From: Spirochaetia bacterium
Lineage (GTDB): Bacteria; Spirochaetota; Leptospiria; Turneriellales; JAOUOS01
Assembly (NCBI GenBank): GCA_029880285.1
Contig: JAOUOS010000010.1
Coordinates: 40,320-104,319 of the forward strand
Direction of reading: 5' to 3'
DNA: 64,000 nt
Part shown: positions 63,884 to 64,000 of the stretch, piece by piece
How positions within the stretch are numbered: position 1 is the stretch's first letter
Layout of the letters: each line of letters opens with the position of its first letter
Program-made: the position numbers and the translations under genes
The notes under the pieces: generated by a model
Databases searched by the model: none
What the model saw: the letters and a program-made list of their open reading frames with translations, nothing else
Told to the model about the DNA's origin: nothing

Positions 63884-64000
63884 GGCATATCAAGGCCAGT
63901 GTATTTTTTTAAATAAATATTATGATACCTTTTTAAATTCTAACCGGTATCCCAAAACTGAGGTTATATCATCAAGTTTTTTCAATGTAACATTGCTGGT
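63878..64000 (+). mobile_element. Integron cassette 4, left part only
   Basis: The crossover is expected at G63877/T63878 in GTTAGCGGGC. The cassette's own site lies outside the window. It contains the C-terminal end of a minus-strand antitoxin-like gene. Confidence 0.65.
63920..64000 (-). CDS. XRE-type antitoxin, C-terminus only (cassette 4)
   Basis: The last 26 codons are visible: TSNVTLKKLDDITSVLGYRLEFKKVS then stop at 63920. The pattern TLxxLDxIAxxLGYxLEF is the last helix and strand of the small helix-turn-helix antitoxins of the HigA/XRE class. Toxin-antitoxin genes are frequent integron cassettes. The toxin partner, if any, lies beyond the window. The call rests on 26 residues. Confidence 0.55.
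   Translation of the reverse strand, partial: TSNVTLKKLDDITSVLGYRLEFKKVS

Larger units (their letters stand above)
58862..64000. mobile_element. Integron: integrase, attI-like region and cassette array (right end beyond window)
   Basis: A recombinase gene reads leftward. Its start faces a non-coding region, and then come three complete cassettes and part of a fourth, separated by three folded repeat sites. This is the canonical integron layout (integrase, attI, cassettes). Each complete cassette starts with a sequence complementary to the R'' end of its own site. Cassette genes are unrelated to each other and to the neighbouring housekeeping genes. The element lies upstream of rpmA-obgE. The array continues beyond 64000. 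Confidence 0.82.

Noticed and set aside
1..64000. CRISPR arrays, rRNA and tRNA genes
   Set aside because: I looked in all intergenic stretches and saw no regularly spaced short repeats, no rRNA-like sequence and no cloverleaf with a conserved T-loop.

Overview
This AT-rich window comes from a flagellated, diderm bacterium that is almost certainly a spirochaete. The flagellin at 40009-40857 has the compact spirochaetal FlaB form. Lipoproteins, class III nucleotide cyclases and long TPR proteins add to that picture. I cannot assign a genus.

Region by region. (1) 1-6200, minus strand: a bifunctional-nuclease gene (cut by the window edge), alaS, a response regulator with a degenerate cyclase domain, a LysE-type exporter and a XerD-like recombinase. 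(2) 6489-17119, plus strand: a membrane adenylate cyclase, leuS, a transglutaminase-like lipoprotein, two membrane-anchored unknowns and carB. (3) 17492-29438, plus strand: a nitrate-respiration block. It holds napD-A-G-H-B and a NapF-like ferredoxin, a TauE-type permease, a molybdenum-cofactor set (moaC-moaB fusion, moeA, moaA, moaD, moaE, mobA), a siroheme-type methyltransferase (cobA) and a SAM methyltransferase. The cofactor genes supply the bis-MGD centre that NapA needs. (4) 29493-39841: a QEGLA-motif metalloprotease-like protein, a DsbB/DsbA pair, glutathione peroxidase, lipocalin, pyrC, a HEPN/MNT pair, aroC (with a G9 tract) and an O-antigen-ligase-like protein. (5) 40009-51370, minus strand: flaB with a possible attenuator-like leader, a large periplasmic TPR protein, the hslU-hslV-xerC-topA cluster (same order as Bacillus clpY-clpQ-codV-topA), a membrane protein with a CxxCH motif and a sigma-70 factor. 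(6) 51816-58757: surE, TPR, glycosyltransferase, an unknown secreted protein, folate cyclo-ligase, a FliG-like protein, obgE and rpmA (without rplU beside it).

(7) 58862-64000 is the most interesting part: an apparent chromosomal integron. A divergently transcribed tyrosine recombinase is followed by a candidate attI region and then three complete cassettes plus the start of a fourth. The cassettes are separated by three recombination sites of 241-244 bp. Each complete cassette begins with a sequence complementary to the R'' end of its own site. The three sites share a nested stem architecture, and the third keeps it with different bases, so the pairing itself appears conserved. The sites are much longer than classical attC sites. 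The recombinase appears to lack the insertion typical of IntI, so this may be an undescribed integron type. The cassettes carry a small lipoprotein with a decayed outer-membrane-type gene, a membrane-anchored PD-(D/E)XK nuclease-like protein, a secreted protein and the C-terminus of an XRE-type antitoxin.

I saw no rRNA, tRNA or CRISPR array. All family assignments come from reading motifs; no database search was run.
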